37,223 bases of DNA. It comes from Gracilaria caudata (lineage: Eukaryota; Rhodophyta; Florideophyceae; Gracilariales; Gracilariaceae). Below, one piece after another: positions 19,306-28,319 of the stretch (within the stretch, counting starts at the first letter, position 1; each line of letters opens with the position of its first letter). The translations under genes were made by a program, and so were the position numbers. The notes beneath the pieces are model-generated. The model was not told the DNA's origin and made no database searches. It worked only from the letters and a program-made list of their open reading frames with translations. Location: positions 1-37,223 of the forward strand of contig JASCIV010000152.1 in assembly GCA_030374735.1 (NCBI GenBank). Reading direction: 5' to 3'.

Positions 19306-19326
19306 CCCCCCCCAAAAAAAAAAAAA
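19306..19326 (+). repeat. C8-A13 homopolymer junction
   Basis: Eight C are followed directly by thirteen A. The run lies about 70 bp after the PrpD stop. Confidence 0.9.
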
Positions 19327-19597
19327 TACATGAAGCGTTCAGCACATTGTGTGAACAGTACTGCACTCGTGATCTACTAGGATTGTTTTTCTTTGCGATG
19401 ATAGCAGTGGGTAAGAAAAGCTCTTTCATAGCAGAATCTTCTTTGCAGAATCTTAGATCTACGGACCCCGCCGGCATAATATACATTGCCAACACGAGTT
19501 TTGCATGAGGAAAAAGTACAATACACAAGCTTCACGCTCTTCATCGAAGTGAGCCTTCTTGTCGAAGGCCGATTTAAAAAACGATTTTTAGCGAGTT

Positions 19598-19716
19598 GAT
19601 TTTCGTATCTATTTTGAAGCACCGGGTGCTGCAGTAGCAGCCTGCTACTGTAGCACTGTAGCATCCCCAGGCACGGTAGGGGCCGCACACCCTCCAAAAA
19701 TTAAGATACGAAAATC
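19598..19716. mobile_element. MITE-like inverted-repeat element, 119 bp
   Basis: Perfect 13-bp terminal inverted repeats bound the element: GATTTTCGTATCT (19598-19610) and AGATACGAAAATC (19704-19716). Inside lies a second near-perfect palindrome, CAGTAGCAG-C-CTGCTACTG (19632-19650), followed by an 8-bp tandem repeat CTGTAGCA (19648-19663). The size and nested foldback resemble a miniature inverted-repeat transposable element. I see no clear target-site duplication, so it could also be an expressed hairpin or a regulatory structure. Confidence 0.5.
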
Positions 19717-19995
19717 TACAAAGGGTAGTGGCAGCCTCATATGGCTTTCAAATGCCGATGTACTTGCCCGAAGGGTTTGCTCGTAGTGTACCTTCGTAGT
19801 CGCTTCTCTTGGTCGTGGTCGAAAGCACCTGCCGTTTGCCCACGGCCGCGGTTTCTGCAGTCGTCTGAGCTCGGGAACAAAGCTATTCGCTGTTTATCCA
19901 CACACGTCCACAATTTGATCCTCAACTCCCTGCGGGTTCACGTCTGACATCCGCGTCAGCCGTGTCGGGCTACCGTCCAAAGTTTTCGCTTAAGA

Positions 19996-21543
19996 ATGGA
20001 ATATGTGCGTGCTGCGAGGTTACTTACCAGACAAGCTCACTTGTACTTGAGCGAAATTTTCCCACTTGCTCACGAAACGCTTCAATCTTCATTCACAACA
20101 TTCTATCTCATTGCACGTCTACTTCACGCTATCTTGCGACCATTTCTCTCCCTTCTGTACCAAATATACATCGTTTTGTTCCCAGCTGTCTCCACTTTGC
20201 TGTTGAAAATCTGGTTTGCGTTCTGCCTCCAACCAGCTCGCGTTCTAGCCGTGGAGGCTGCAATATCAATCGCGATCGTCTTCATCTCGTACCTAGAAAG
20301 ACGCTTTCGTTTTTTGCATGGCATGCGCTTCCTTTACTTGCGCACTTCTACCCGCGTACGGACCAGGTATCGATTATTCTTGTCTGAAATCCGAGCCAAG
20401 TCTAAGTTGGCTGCACTCGCGACGCCGCACATAATTTTCGTTTGTCTCGCGCTTCTTTTTCACTCCACGATTGGAAAAAGATTATCGTACTTCCTACAAG
20501 GAGCACGACTACTTATATTGGCATGCATTCGACCTGCAGTGCGCACAGCCCTTCTATTGTACACAGTTGACATCGAAGCACCTCCAGAAACGGCGCCAAC
20601 TAATCATAACTCTCATCAATCCCCCGTACCCCGTGAAAGAGTATCGCGTAGGCGTCGTCGGGCGTCAGTTCCAGAACGTAGAAGCGTCCCAAGCAGAGAT
20701 GAAACCGGGGATGCGTCCCGTTCGTGCAACAGAGTCAACCGATATATGTCCAAGTCTAGTGATTCTCTTTATCCTTCTTCCATGTCAGCGCTTTTGGACA
20801 TGCCTGAAAATGAGAAGGAGCATGAAGCGTTAGAACTTGCAACGTTGCGTTTTTGGGTTGTTTTTGCTCTTGCCTGGGCAGCCCGTTCACTTCTGAGATA
20901 CTTCTGTCCCATCATGTTTGAAGGATTTCTTGTCGAATTTGATAACTTTCTCTTGTATTTCTTGCTATGGACAGAACTGGATATCACCAAGGGAGCGGAA
21001 ACAGTTTACTCGCTCATATCCGAGACCATGAGAACTAGAATACGAAGGCAAGATCGAAATAGGTTGGAGAAGCTTAACGTCGTTTTGAGACTTCTCGTGG
21101 CCACAGGTGTCTTGAATGAAGACCATGCAGCAGATGTGTCCACTATCATTGCAGAATCAGGTTTAGCGTTGTTAGGAGCCGTCTTCCTGATAACTCCGCG
21201 CATGGTAACGTTTCTAGGAACGGTAGCGGTTGGATTTGTTTTACCGTGCTACTTGTCACAGGGAGTAATAGAATCCCGCGATTCGAAAAGCCTCTACCGT
21301 CATAATTGGTTATCCTATTGGAGCATATTATATTTGATTGAGATAGCGTACACATCCACAGCGCAGGCTTTGGGGTGGCTTCCATTGTGGTACCACGTTA
21401 AACTGGCGGTTGTGTTGTGGTTGCAGCTTCCCTATTTTCGAGGAGCAGCAATTGTACTGGACCGAGTAATGGCGTGTTTGGGTGCGACGATGTCGTCTGT
21501 GCAAAGACAAGTTATAACGCCAAGAAAGAAGAAACGGGCCTGA
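19996..21543 (+). CDS. TB2/DP1/HVA22 (REEP-like) membrane protein, long form
   Basis: The protein has 515 residues. The C-terminal domain at about 414-492 matches the TB2/DP1/HVA22 family: LPCYLSQGVIES, HNWLSYWSILYLIEIAY, LGWLPLWYHVKLAVVLWLQLPYFRGAAIV. Such proteins insert hairpins into the ER membrane and shape tubules. A second, weaker copy seems to precede it at about 281-345 (LRFWVVFALAWAARSLLRYF, then FLLYFLLWTELDITKGAETVYSLI). The N-terminal 190 residues carry several hydrophobic helices with basic loops. A disordered basic linker (about 196-262, with RRRRR and Ser-rich sites) separates them, and the tail ends in KKKR. Typical HVA22/REEP proteins are about 150-260 residues, so this is unusually long. 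The gene is convergent with DUF3727, with 86 bp between stops. Confidence 0.8.
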   Translation: MEYVRAARLLTRQAHLYLSEIFPLAHETLQSSFTTFYLIARLLHAILRPFLSLLYQIYIVLFPAVSTLLLKIWFAFCLQPARVLAVEAAISIAIVFISYLERRFRFLHGMRFLYLRTSTRVRTRYRLFLSEIRAKSKLAALATPHIIFVCLALLFHSTIGKRLSYFLQGARLLILACIRPAVRTALLLYTVDIEAPPETAPTNHNSHQSPVPRERVSRRRRRASVPERRSVPSRDETGDASRSCNRVNRYMSKSSDSLYPSSMSALLDMPENEKEHEALELATLRFWVVFALAWAARSLLRYFCPIMFEGFLVEFDNFLLYFLLWTELDITKGAETVYSLISETMRTRIRRQDRNRLEKLNVVLRLLVATGVLNEDHAADVSTIIAESGLALLGAVFLITPRMVTFLGTVAVGFVLPCYLSQGVIESRDSKSLYRHNWLSYWSILYLIEIAYTSTAQALGWLPLWYHVKLAVVLWLQLPYFRGAAIVLDRVMACLGATMSSVQRQVITPRKKKRA

Positions 21544-21629
21544 GTTTGGCAAAACTGACGTGCAAGCTGTGCCTTTCGAGTACGAATGTCACGGCTTGCC
21601 TGATGACCCTACAAGAGGGACGACTTCTG

Positions 21630-22376
21630 TCATTGACTTAGTTCACGTTCAGAGAGGATTGTTTCAACAGTTGGTCGGACTCGTTCGAGCTGGTCGTCGC
21701 TAATTGGAGTATATGTTCCATTTTCTTCTCTCGCCACAAGCCAAATGCTTTGCTTAGGACGGATAACCATGTACTCTGTTTCTTTGTGCAAGAACTCAGC
21801 AATTACCTCCACGGTAGTAAGATCATCGTCATCATCTTCCTCGTCGTCCTCGTCGTCCTCGTCGTCCTCATACGCAAACTCACTTTCATCCTCTGCCGTC
21901 ATGATGTAGGCAGTGTTCTTTAGCTCGATATCGCGTTCCGCACAAACAGCCTTTGCACTTGGATAGAGCTCGGCGATCACATCGTCATCCATAATAGGAT
22001 GAAGCTTCCTGTCATGTAAGTTTTCGACGAACGCGACAGGATCATCGATTGGGTAACATAGAATGTGTGATTTTCCATCGAAATCGAAGGATTCTTCTAT
22101 CCCAACAATAATGGAACGTCGTGTGACGGGATCGCGAAGAGTCACTTGCAGTTCATCTTCATCATCGTCATCATCTTCATTTTCACGTCCGTCATTAAAA
22201 CAAACTGGCGTGAAAGATGCCTCGCGCCGTGTAGACGTGTCTGGTCGTTGAATTCGAGCACATCTCTGATGCCCGACCAGTGCCGTACGTGTTGCAAACG
22301 AGCTGCTAAATTTTGGCTGTGCTAGAGGTACGGTAGAGGCCTTTCTACACGTGAGAGGTGGAACAAACGTGCTCAT
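21630..22376 (-). CDS. DUF3727 family protein, probably plastid
   Basis: The protein has 248 residues from the first ATG. The N-terminal 55 or so residues (MSTFVPPLT, Ser/Thr/Arg-rich, no acidic residues for about 45 positions) look like a plastid transit peptide with the Phe-near-start motif of red algae and glaucophytes. The mature part has a DUF1292-like segment (LQVTLRDPVTRRSIIVGIEESFDFDGKSHILCYPIDDPVAFVE, about 76-118) and a C-terminal segment (about 187-246) containing EYMVIRPKQSIWLVAREENGTY, which together are the DUF3727 arrangement of cyanobacteria and plastid-bearing eukaryotes. Two acidic runs (67-75 and 163-185) flank the first domain. Function is unknown. The gene is convergent with the HVA22-like gene and divergent from OGG1. 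Confidence 0.8.
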   Translation of the reverse strand: MSTFVPPLTCRKASTVPLAQPKFSSSFATRTALVGHQRCARIQRPDTSTRREASFTPVCFNDGRENEDDDDDEDELQVTLRDPVTRRSIIVGIEESFDFDGKSHILCYPIDDPVAFVENLHDRKLHPIMDDDVIAELYPSAKAVCAERDIELKNTAYIMTAEDESEFAYEDDEDDEDDEEDDDDDLTTVEVIAEFLHKETEYMVIRPKQSIWLVAREENGTYTPISDDQLERVRPTVETILSERELSQ

Positions 22377-23041
22377 CAATGATAGATGTGTAGATGTTTG
22401 TGTCGTGTTAATATTGAGGAAAGAGGATAAAGGGCTCTTTCGCTGTCAATGAATCTGCGGTTTGTTGGCTGCAAAGTTGGCCAGGTTGGATGCTGAGAAC
22501 GCGTAATTTTGGACTCGACTGAGATCCAAAAGTTGTGTGGGACAGAGGTGGTAGCTTCGACTCACGTCCTACCTGAGTCGCTGAGATATCTAGATACAAG
22601 GTATGATATGAGGGACACACATACTACAAGGGTAGTTGGTCAACTGCGAGAGATCACGGGGTTTTTCAAAATTAGAAAAAAATAACAACGTGTTGTTATT
22701 TTCGTGAGATTGGGTCCCAGCTTTGGAGCAAAGAATGGTGCAGTGCTGTAGCAATTGACGCACTACCGTAAGGTAACGTTATGTTGTAAGATACAAATTG
22801 TATACGAGTTGGCACAAACAGCACCGGTTAACAGGAGCGCGTTGTGTCCATGTGAGAGCTCACCTCTACCTACCTTCGTAGCTAGGATTGGTCTTCACGT
22901 TGCAAGGAGTGATGCAGCTTTGGAACAAGACGAAGTATTAATTTTGTAATCTTCAACACATGTGAACGCGTGCAAAGAAAGCCCTCTTGGTGGAAAGTCG
23001 AGTGTATCTTTTCTGGACTCCAGAATCTGAAGCACGACGCA
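22377..23041. promoter_or_regulatory. Divergent intergenic region, DUF3727 and OGG1
   Basis: This 665-bp region holds both promoters. It contains a strong palindrome at 22679-22702 and a TACGAAGGTA hairpin core (minus orientation, 22871-22880). The OGG1 frame continues upstream of its first ATG to 22970 using only a GTG, so no longer start is accepted. Confidence 0.5.
22679..22702. promoter_or_regulatory. Perfect A/T-rich palindrome
   Basis: AAAATAACAAC (22679-22689) and GTTGTTATTTT (22692-22702) are perfectly complementary 11-bp arms around a 2-bp GT centre. The palindrome lies about 340 bp from the OGG1 ATG and 300 bp from the DUF3727 ATG. It could be a dimeric transcription factor site or a cruciform. 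Confidence 0.55.
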
Positions 23042-24337
23042 ATGACCCGCAAGGTTGTTCCCAAAATGTCGTTCATCCTCCCCACAACAACAACACGAGC
23101 GTACAAAACACGGATCACAACGGGGTCTCTTGGTCGAAGCTCAAGCTCTGCTATCCCCGATTCAGAATGGAAAACTCTCACTGTACCAGACCGTTATTTA
23201 CGGCTAAATCTTACGCTGAAGAGCGGACAATCCTTCATGTGGAGAGAAATGGGAATATTTCCCTTCCCACCATCACACACTGGAGTAGTTCGTGAATGGG
23301 CTGGTCCTATAGGGGATCGTCTTTTCATCCTTCGGCAATCACACCCACAACCTCCAGAATCAGTTGAGGATCCGGTGTGGTACCGCATTCATTCAGAATG
23401 CGGACATGCTGATTCGGATACTTCGTATCAACTTCTCACCAATTACTTTCGTGCGGATGTGGACCACACGAAACTTATGAAGTCATTCTGCGAAGCCGAT
23501 AATGTGTTCAATAGTATCTTTCCATATTACAAAGGACTGCGGACTATTCGAGTGCACCCAGAGGAGTGTCTGTTTGCGTTCATTTGCTCTTCAAACAATA
23601 ACATCAAACGTATCACGACACTGGTAACACACTTAGCGACATCATATGGTAAAAAGCTTGCCAGTCATGGAAACTACACTTTTCACGCGTTCCCAAGTGC
23701 AGAGACTCTCGCGGCCGAAGCAAACGAACAGGATCTTCGGGAAGCAGGGTTTGGCTACCGCGCCAAGTTCATCCCTGCAACAGCGCGCGAGCTAACAAAA
23801 CAGGCTGCCGCGGGGCATGTGTCCGCAGAGCAGTTGCTGCTGTCATGGCGCTCACTGCCTCGGAAAGAAGTATCAGATAAACTTGTGAAGTTCGCTGGGA
23901 TAGGGCGCAAAGTTGCGGGGTGTATTGCGTTAATGTCTTTGGAACAACATGGAGAGATCCCTGTGGACACACATGTTTGGCAGATATCGAAACGTTACAT
24001 GCCGGATCTCGAGGGCAAGTCATTAACAAACAGAGTGTATGATAGGATCGGAGAGTTCTTCAGGAATCGGTTCGGGGAGGATGTAGCTGGTTTTGCACAC
24101 AACGTGCTGTTTATTGCGGAGCTTTCTGACTTCAAGAATATGGTGGAGAAGAGTGGCGTGAAGGGGGCAGCGAAAGCCGAAAAAAGTGTACTGGATGTGG
24201 CTAGCTTGAAGAAAGTCAAGAAGGTCACGACGGCGAAGAAGAACAAGAGCGGCGAAAACGCAGAAAGGAGACTGCGAAGCTCGCGTGGACAGAACGGGGT
24301 ACAAAAGAGTAGCAAGCGCGGGGGAAAGGGACGCTAG
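23042..24337 (+). CDS. OGG1: 8-oxoguanine DNA glycosylase OGG1
   Basis: The enzyme removes 8-oxoguanine from DNA and nicks the abasic site (base excision repair). The protein has 431 residues from the first ATG (23042); a second Met follows at position 9. The N-terminal OGG domain is marked by LKSGQSFMWRE. The helix-hairpin-helix glycosylase part has ECLFAFICSSNNNIKRIT, with the DNA-inserting Asn (about 185) and Arg190, then GFGYRAKFI. The HhH motif FAGIGRKVAGCIALMSL carries the catalytic Lys (about 290) and PVDTHVWQISKRY the catalytic Asp (about 309). All key residues are kept. The basic N-terminus before the domain could be a mitochondrial or plastid presequence. The lysine-rich tail after about 370 is an extension, probably nuclear localising. 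The stop is followed at once by a TACGAAGGTA hairpin. Confidence 0.96.
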   Translation: MTRKVVPKMSFILPTTTTRAYKTRITTGSLGRSSSSAIPDSEWKTLTVPDRYLRLNLTLKSGQSFMWREMGIFPFPPSHTGVVREWAGPIGDRLFILRQSHPQPPESVEDPVWYRIHSECGHADSDTSYQLLTNYFRADVDHTKLMKSFCEADNVFNSIFPYYKGLRTIRVHPEECLFAFICSSNNNIKRITTLVTHLATSYGKKLASHGNYTFHAFPSAETLAAEANEQDLREAGFGYRAKFIPATARELTKQAAAGHVSAEQLLLSWRSLPRKEVSDKLVKFAGIGRKVAGCIALMSLEQHGEIPVDTHVWQISKRYMPDLEGKSLTNRVYDRIGEFFRNRFGEDVAGFAHNVLFIAELSDFKNMVEKSGVKGAAKAEKSVLDVASLKKVKKVTTAKKNKSGENAERRLRSSRGQNGVQKSSKRGGKGR

Positions 24338-24349
24338 CTACGAAGGTAG
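24338..24349 (+). other. Hairpin CTAC-GAAG-GTAG at the OGG1 stop
   Basis: This small inverted repeat begins one base after the OGG1 TAG stop. It contains the 10-mer TACGAAGGTA, which recurs five times in the window. A role in 3' end formation is only a guess. Confidence 0.4.
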
Positions 24350-24870
24350 TCGTATCTACGTGTAGAATGTGATGGGGAAGAACGAAGCTCGCTAGGGGAC
24401 AACGCGGAGACAAGGGTTGTCACGCCGATTGGGCGTGACGACAGAGTGTAAAGCTTCACTTCTCTCAGAAGCGACACCGACACCGACACGTGAGCAGCCA
24501 GCACTAGGCGGCGCGGTGGACGCGTGTGGCGCCGTGATTGGGGAAAGCCAGCTGAAGGAGGTGTGGAAGTCGCGCGACCAATTAATTGCAACGAAACTGT
24601 CACCGCACGCTGCGCCATCCCGTCACGCGCGTGGCCTCCTTTCCGAATCCGTATCTGCCGTAGCTTGCGTATCGTCGCACTCCGCGGACAGCGTGGTTTG
24701 TGCCACCTTCGAGCACAGCATCGCCAACTTCCCCGCGCATGTAGGCCCGCTTCAGTCCCGCAGACATGCGCGCTACTTCGTGAATTAGCGCTTCGTATGA
24801 GTGTTTATGGCTGCTTCGCATTGGCGTTTGCACTTGCTGTTTGTCTCTCCCTTGTGGAGTTGTTGGTACC
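24338..24870. promoter_or_regulatory. Intergenic region between OGG1 and PQ-loop genes
   Basis: This 533-bp GC-rich region serves as OGG1 3' end and PQ-loop promoter. It contains the hairpin at 24338-24349, CCAAT-type pentamers (ATTGG in cgccgattgggcg near 24427 and gtgattggggaa near 24536; CCAAT in gcgaccaatta near 24576) and the uORF at 24797-24874. Longer frames across it lack domains. Confidence 0.5.
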
Positions 24871-24874
24871 ATGA
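24797..24874 (+). CDS. Short upstream ORF overlapping the PQ-loop start
   Basis: A 25-codon frame, MSVYGCFALAFALAVCLSLVELLVP, ends in a TGA that overlaps the ATG of the PQ-loop gene (ATGA at 24871-24874). It is strikingly hydrophobic, like a signal anchor. It may be a regulatory uORF controlling translation by termination-reinitiation, or chance. No splice junction fusing it in frame to the main protein is evident. Confidence 0.35.
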   Translation: MSVYGCFALAFALAVCLSLVELLVP

Positions 24875-25719
24875 CGTTTTATGATGCTGCCTCCTTGGCT
24901 ATTACAGCGCTGCAGCTCGGCCAGTTTATCCCACAGCATTATGAGATGGCTGTGAAGAAGTCTGCAGTAGGTGTCTCACCGTGGTTGTTGTTTTTCAATA
25001 GCTTGTACACATATCTGGTTGCGCTTGAGCTGCTTCTACTCGATGATTTGGTTTGCCAGGTCTCGCCATACCGTTGCTTTATGAGGTCTCAGCCGCTTAT
25101 TCAGATGATTGGTAGCGCTTTCCTTTGCGCCACCATGTGGTACTGGTTTCTGAAATACTACGATGCCGACCAGAACCATTCTGATGGTTATAAGCCACCT
25201 CGTTTCCTCACGCCTCGCATTCAACCTCTTACTTTCTTTCATGCGTTTGTGACACTTGCTGTTGCCTTTACAGTGGTTGGATTCACGTTGCTGCATGTTT
25301 TCGGTCGTACCAGTAATGCATTGATAACGTATGCAGAATGGTGTGGCTTGATTTCTGCTGCGCTCAACGGCATCATGTGGATCCCTCAAATATATGTAAC
25401 CGCTTCGTATGGCCACAAGGGTGATGTTAGTATGTGGTGGGTCTTATCGTCCGTGCTCATGGATGTTGTTTATTCAGTTTATCTTTCCCTAATGGGCGAA
25501 CATTGGACGGTTTGGGCCAATAACGTACCGGATGGTATTCAAACAACCGTGCTGCTTTTACTTATTCTGCGTTTGGAATATCTCGATGACATTGCTGGAG
25601 TTGATGACTATGGAAATCCCCTTAGCAACACCAAGTATCTCACTGAAGGTGCATCTCCTGAAGAATCACAACCGCTTTTGTCAAGCTGTACAGTCGATAG
25701 CACAGAAGAGCATGTTTGA
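24871..25719 (+). CDS. PQ-loop repeat transporter
   Basis: The protein has 282 residues and about seven predicted membrane helices, the cystinosin/SWEET-like fold. The two diagnostic Pro-Gln motifs are FIPQHYEMAVKKSAVGVSP (PQ at 21-22) and MWIPQIYVTASYGHKGDVS (PQ at 172-173), each followed by the usual Gly/Ser segment. A loop between the halves (about 98-118) is hydrophilic. The tail has an acidic dileucine motif (E265-SQP-LL270) typical of sorting to lysosomes or vacuoles, which suggests export of an amino acid or similar solute from that compartment; the substrate is unknown. The start is the first ATG, in the context ggtaccATGA, overlapping the end of a short uORF. Confidence 0.85.
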   Translation: MTFYDAASLAITALQLGQFIPQHYEMAVKKSAVGVSPWLLFFNSLYTYLVALELLLLDDLVCQVSPYRCFMRSQPLIQMIGSAFLCATMWYWFLKYYDADQNHSDGYKPPRFLTPRIQPLTFFHAFVTLAVAFTVVGFTLLHVFGRTSNALITYAEWCGLISAALNGIMWIPQIYVTASYGHKGDVSMWWVLSSVLMDVVYSVYLSLMGEHWTVWANNVPDGIQTTVLLLLILRLEYLDDIAGVDDYGNPLSNTKYLTEGASPEESQPLLSSCTVDSTEEHV

Positions 25720-26115
25720 GAAATACGCCCACAGACCACGGCACACTCTTTAAGTATAACGCCTTTCTTTTCGTCGCCATAATCCGTGATGACCTTGTTC
25801 ACAGGACTTGTAATTATCAAACTGTACAGAACGTCATCTTCTGTTTTGCAACCGTACTGGGACTCAGTACAGACACAGAGTACAGCATATCTCGCAGCGC
25901 GGGAGGGCTGAAGATGATGGGCAATAGTTACATGGAAATATCCTCCCGATCTTCAACTTCATTTACTAGTCTTGTGCTCCTGCGTTAGTCATCTCAAGTC
26001 CAACTAAATTGTTCTCAATTATGTGGAGCACCAATCATCAAAAGCAAATTTCACAGGGAGCACAATATCTCCTCTCCTTTGTCCTTGCGTATCACCCACA
26101 ATCAAGCAGCAGGTG

Positions 26116-26594
26116 TCATGTATGAATAATGATATTCATGTTCTTTGGTGCGCCTTCGTTTCTCTGGATTCGATGGGCAAGAAAGCTGTCATCAAATGGC
26201 TGAAGTCAGAATGTTGAACTTCTATTTCCAATGTACATAGGTTTTATCCTACCGTGTAACTCACCTCGTGTTTCCTTAGATTTCGAAGCGGGACTGCGTG
26301 TAATGGGTTGTGACGACATCTTGGCAATAAAGGATCATTCACGAAAAACTTGTTTGAATCCGTTTCCTCACCAGATGGAATATGGTCTTGCCCTGTTTCT
26401 TCGATCACGCGTTTCATAAGCTGTGTGCGGGCGACGCATAGTTCCAACTGTTGTTCAGCAAAGTTTCTGTTACGAACCGTAAAGGCATTTCCTTTGTAAG
26501 AAGTAACACCATGTGCCAGTCCATGCAAATGCTCTGCATCATCAAACGAACTGCCCAAACGGCAATGTCGAAACTTGCGTCGCCCGCCACCCAT
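26116..26594 (-). CDS. Candidate spliced or decayed gene fragment
   Basis: An open frame from ATG 26594 runs through SYKGNAFTVRNRNFAEQQL and LMKRVIEETGQDHIPSGEE to GAG followed by GTGAGT (exon end 26265). A possible acceptor ending CAG at 26200 would join in phase to 27 more codons (starting PFDDSFLAHRIQRNEG) and a TGA at 26116-26118, with a 65-bp intron (26200-26264). Upstream of 26594 a different frame is open and looks equally coding (GDTEHYYTEWVAGDASFDIA), so the true structure needs another intron or a frameshift. I recognise no domain. It is either an unmodelled multi-exon gene or a pseudogene. Confidence 0.3.
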
Positions 26595-27624
26595 TCAGTG
26601 TAGTAGTGCTCTGTATCACCAACGAGTTCTTGTGGGAAGAAGGCACCGTGGGCGGTGCTTTCCGCGTTGTTTGATTACCGGAAGCAAAGCCTGTCTTCTT
26701 CTTGTCAGAAGAAGATGGTTTGTGTTTTCCTCCATCGCAGAAAAACACGCAACACTGTAGCTTATGTATTGCTCATGTCAAACATTGCCTGCCCAAAAGC
26801 GCGCAACATGTCCCAGCGATTCAAACCAATATGACGTGCACCGTAACGCATGCATGCTAAAGCTTGCAGTGCATGTCGAATGATAATTCCCAACCGAAAG
26901 GGATTTGCACGAAAGAGCCAACCCCCCCAGAAAACAAAATCCAAGATACGTCTTGCCATGGGTTATGTAAGCGATGATATGAGCAAGTTCAATCGTTTCT
27001 CTGTCGAGGTATGGAACCACCTTACGACCAACGCAACAAACAGCCCTAAGATATGGGCCGGATTCTGGCACATTGCTAAGGTTTGCAACGGATTTTGTTG
27101 TGACAGCTGTTGTGTTACCCTCGTTTGTGCCGTGTTCACGTCTTCTCGCATGGCACACATGACATCCATGGGCTGGCAAACTCATAATTCCGTCCCGAGA
27201 GCTTTTTGCGTGAAGAACAATCCTTCATGTGATAAGCAGCACATTGGCCCCTCTCCGGCACGTAGGTAACTTATGGTAAAGATTGACGCATGGTTTTGAC
27301 CGATGTATTCCTCAACCCCTTATTCCATTCAATGCATATTGTTCGTTGATGGGCCGCTTCGGCCCGTGTTCTTCAATCCTTCTTCTCTGCTGTCCTTTTC
27401 GAATCAGTCCACTTCGTTTCTGGTCGTTTCTCAAGAGTGTTACGTATTAACCCTCAAATACAACAGTATCTGTCGAGAAAGTCAAAGCTCCGAGACGGGT
27501 TTGATGAGTCCGGAATATCAGATAACTGGACGAGAAATCGTCAAGAAGCATCTTAAAATGTGGAGTGAGTACTGGAACATGTCAAATCCATGAAGGCAGA
27601 TTAAGGGATCAGAGCGATCCTCTT

Positions 27625-28287
27625 CTTTTCTCTCTCTCTCTCTTTATGTGAATCGCAGACGCCAATTGCACGCCACGCAGGGGCTTGTTAAGGACCCTAA
27701 CAACCCAGAAAACCTATATACCGCAGCCACCAACCACAAGTCCTTGGTTGCGCTTCGCTCGCTGCGGTACAACAAGAAGTACTCTAGAGACTGTCGACAG
27801 GGTAGCACCCCACGGCAAGGAACTTCGCATGTACCACGTTAGCCACCCAAGAAACCATGAGCAACGACCCTTCCACCCACAGTGATCCTAGGTTCGGAGA
27901 ACGGAAGTCTATTGCAACGCATTCTGCTGTCATTGAAAACAACATGCAATCTCTGTAAATTGTAGAAATCGTGGTAGATTTCGTCGAGCGATCTATGTCC
28001 GCACCAACTGACGCACATGCAGTCTGCGTCCCTATCTGTCGTCCTGCGTGCTGGAGGGAGCAAACAAGGCTATTACCATCTCAAGGAGATTCGGAGTACG
28101 AGCTTAGTTCTTTGGAACAGTGGATGTATTATTGTAAAGTGATATGTCGAATTTTAACAGTGGCAGAAATCGTGAGAAAATGGCCAGAAAGAGTAAATTA
28201 CTTAGTGAGGAGGGAGCGTTTCTTTCAACAGGGGCGCTCTGCAGTTAGTAATTAAACTACTGCACCTGTAAGAGAGAGAGAGAGAGA
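27625..28287. repeat. CT and GA microsatellites in opposite orientation
   Basis: A CT run lies near 27628-27643 and a GA run near 28271-28286, about 630 bp apart. They are complementary simple repeats without further extended terminal homology, so I do not read them as transposon ends. Confidence 0.6.
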
Positions 28288-28319
28288 TATGTGAACAAGG
28301 GCCCAAAAGCAGAGCAAGT

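Larger units (their letters stand above)
19236..19995. other. Intergenic region with MITE-like element and homopolymer junction
   Basis: These 760 bp between two plus-strand genes contain no gene. They hold a C8-A13 homopolymer junction (19306-19326), a 119-bp inverted-repeat element (19598-19716) and one copy of the TACGAAGGTA hairpin core (19789-19798, minus orientation). Confidence 0.6.

Noticed and set aside
26850..27269. A 139-codon plus-strand frame with Cys pairs
   Set aside because: It overlaps coding-like minus-strand frames and has no recognisable zinc-finger spacing beyond short CxxC pairs.
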